Assembly (NCBI GenBank): GCA_035997675.1
Contig: DASYIJ010000138.1
Location: forward strand, 1-5,991
Direction of reading: 5' to 3'
Source: JALYZC01 sp035997675
GTDB lineage: Bacteria > Actinomycetota > Thermoleophilia > Solirubrobacterales > Solirubrobacteraceae
Length of the DNA stretch: 5,991 nt
Numbering within the stretch: the stretch's first letter is position 1; each line of letters starts with the position of its first letter. Positions 5,210-5,991 of this stretch are shown piece after piece. Both the position numbers and the translations under genes were made by a program. The notes under the pieces were generated by a model. It ran no database searches, had not been told where the DNA came from, and worked only from the letters and a program-made list of their open reading frames with translations.

Positions 5210-5671
5210 TCAGCTCCGCTCGGGGCCTTCCGCGTCCCACGGATCCGGGCCGGCGTCGCCGCCCGCCGCCGCCACGACCAGGCGCTCGAGGTAGTGGTCC
5301 CAGCCCTGGCCGTGCGACGCGCGCTCGGTGTCCGGCAGGTCGCGGTGCTCGAGGCGGACGAGCGTCCCGCCCGCCTGCTCGGTCAGCGTGATCTCGACGG
5401 TGCTCGAGCCGGGCGGCACCGCGTCGCCTCCCTCCCAGCCCCAGGTGAACACGACCCGGTGGGGCGGGTCGAGCTCGACGTACTCGCCGCGCGCGACGTG
5501 GTCGCCCGTGACGTCCACGCGATAGACGCCGCCGGGGCGCGGGTCCAGCTCAGCCTGCCGCCCCTTCCACTGGATCATCTTGTCGGGGTCGGTGAAGAAC
5601 GCGAACACCGTCTCGGGCTTCGCTTCGATGTGGACCTCGTGCGTGACCGCGGTCGTGTCGGTCGGGCTCAT
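5210..5671 (-). CDS. SRPBCC/AHSA1-family protein (START-like ligand-binding fold)
   Basis: This 153-residue protein belongs to the SRPBCC superfamily, in the group named after the Hsp90 ATPase activator homologue AHSA1. Typical signatures are the opening strand THEVHIEAKPETVFAFFTDP (10-29), the tryptophan-containing MIQWKG (32-37), RPGGVYRVDV (45-54), GEYVELDPPHRVVFTWGWEG (62-81), STVEITLTEQAGGTLVRLEH (90-109) and the long C-terminal helix beginning GWDHYLERL (123-131). The fold encloses a hydrophobic pocket for a lipid-like or aromatic ligand; the ligand here is unknown. The ATG at 5671 overlaps the stop of the upstream ArsR gene in the ATGA pattern, and AAAGGA lies nine bases upstream, so translation is probably coupled. 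Bacterial AHSA1-like genes are very often paired with ArsR-type regulators, as here. The acidic tail after about 138 (GDAGPDPWDAEGPERS) is probably disordered. Confidence 0.93.
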   Translation of the reverse strand: MSPTDTTAVTHEVHIEAKPETVFAFFTDPDKMIQWKGRQAELDPRPGGVYRVDVTGDHVARGEYVELDPPHRVVFTWGWEGGDAVPPGSSTVEITLTEQAGGTLVRLEHRDLPDTERASHGQGWDHYLERLVVAAAGGDAGPDPWDAEGPERS

Positions 5672-5985
5672 GGCTTCTTGTCCTTTCGTGATTGGTCGAG
5701 CTCCGCGGCCAGCTTGAGCCGCTCGAGCCCGGACGCCCAGAACTCGTCGAGAAACGCGCGCAGGCCCTCGAGCCCCTCCGGCCGCGCCTGATAGAGCCGC
5801 CGCGTCCCCTCGCGCCGCTCGGCGAGCAGGCCGGCCTCGCGCAGCACGGTGAGGTGCTGCGAGACAGCGGGCCGGGTCACGTCGAAGTGGGAGGCGATCT
5901 CCCCGGCGCTCAGCTCACGATCGCGCACGAGGCGCAGGATCGCGCGACGGCGCGGTTCGGCGATGGCGCGGGCGGCGGCTTCCAT
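5668..5985 (-). CDS. ArsR/SmtB-type winged-helix transcriptional regulator
   Basis: This 105-residue protein is a small DNA-binding repressor of the ArsR fold. The core reads AIAEPRRRAILRLVRDREL (7-25), then the helix-turn-helix LSAGEIASHF (25-34) and DVTRPAVSQHLTVLREAGLL (35-54), then the wing AERREGTRRLYQARPE (55-70). The ELCVCD-type metal-binding motif of arsenic and cadmium sensors is absent and there is no cysteine in the protein, so it should not sense metals through thiols. A C-terminal helix (about 71-98) probably supports dimerisation; the tail KDKKP is basic. It heads the operon with SRPBCC, ABM and VOC genes and most likely represses its own transcription. The ATG at 5985 gives the normal family N-terminus, but only six bases lie upstream in the window, so neither the promoter nor a Shine-Dalgarno can be seen and a slightly earlier start is possible. 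Confidence 0.94.
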   Translation of the reverse strand: MEAAARAIAEPRRRAILRLVRDRELSAGEIASHFDVTRPAVSQHLTVLREAGLLAERREGTRRLYQARPEGLEGLRAFLDEFWASGLERLKLAAELDQSRKDKKP

Positions 5986-5991
5986 GCGGCC

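Noticed and set aside
1..5991. Mobile elements, CRISPR arrays, tRNA or rRNA genes
   Set aside because: No transposase or integrase motifs, regularly spaced repeats, terminal inverted repeats or tRNA-like cloverleaf sequences were seen, and the base composition appears uniform throughout.

Overview
The window is very GC-rich, gene-dense bacterial DNA with strong G/C preference at third codon positions. This composition, GTG starts, TANNNT-type -10 elements placed very close to start codons and a CFP30B-like double VOC protein all suggest a high-GC actinobacterium. A Thermoleophilia-like lineage (Solirubrobacter/Conexibacter type) is my best guess, but this is inference; there is no rRNA or other marker gene in the window.

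Left part (1-3141, all minus strand). From right to left in the direction of transcription: a 3-hydroxybutyryl-CoA dehydrogenase (3141-2257); two bases later, an unrecognised protein with about ten membrane segments and a proline-rich tail (2254-1271); then, after a 70 bp gap, an acyl-CoA carboxylase carboxyltransferase (beta) subunit that runs off the left edge (1200-1). Centre (3328-4107, plus strand). An enoyl-CoA hydratase with both catalytic glutamates is transcribed divergently from the dehydrogenase. The two are separated by a 186 bp intergenic region that holds candidate -10 elements for both genes and two palindromes. Together these are acyl-CoA genes: hydratase (enoyl-CoA to 3-hydroxyacyl-CoA), dehydrogenase (3-hydroxyacyl-CoA to 3-ketoacyl-CoA) and a biotin-dependent carboxylase subunit, consistent with fatty acid, short-chain acyl-CoA or branched-chain amino acid catabolism.

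Right part (5985-4124, minus strand). A compact four-gene operon: an ArsR-type winged-helix regulator without metal-binding cysteines, an SRPBCC/AHSA1 protein (4 bp ATGA overlap), an ABM-fold small monooxygenase-like protein (4 bp gap, GTG start) and a tandem double-VOC glyoxalase-like protein (29 bp gap). It converges on the enoyl-CoA hydratase with a 16 bp gap. I infer a small regulated cassette acting on a small molecule or stress; its ligand and substrate are unknown.

I see no RNA genes, mobile elements, CRISPR arrays, origins or convincing intrinsic terminators. No stretch over 300 bases lacks a gene. Most genes here belong to well-known families. The parts worth a second look are the unknown membrane protein coupled to the dehydrogenase, the shared promoter-like motif TAG[G/C]CTCC in front of three genes, the palindromes between the divergent genes, and the ArsR-controlled cassette.
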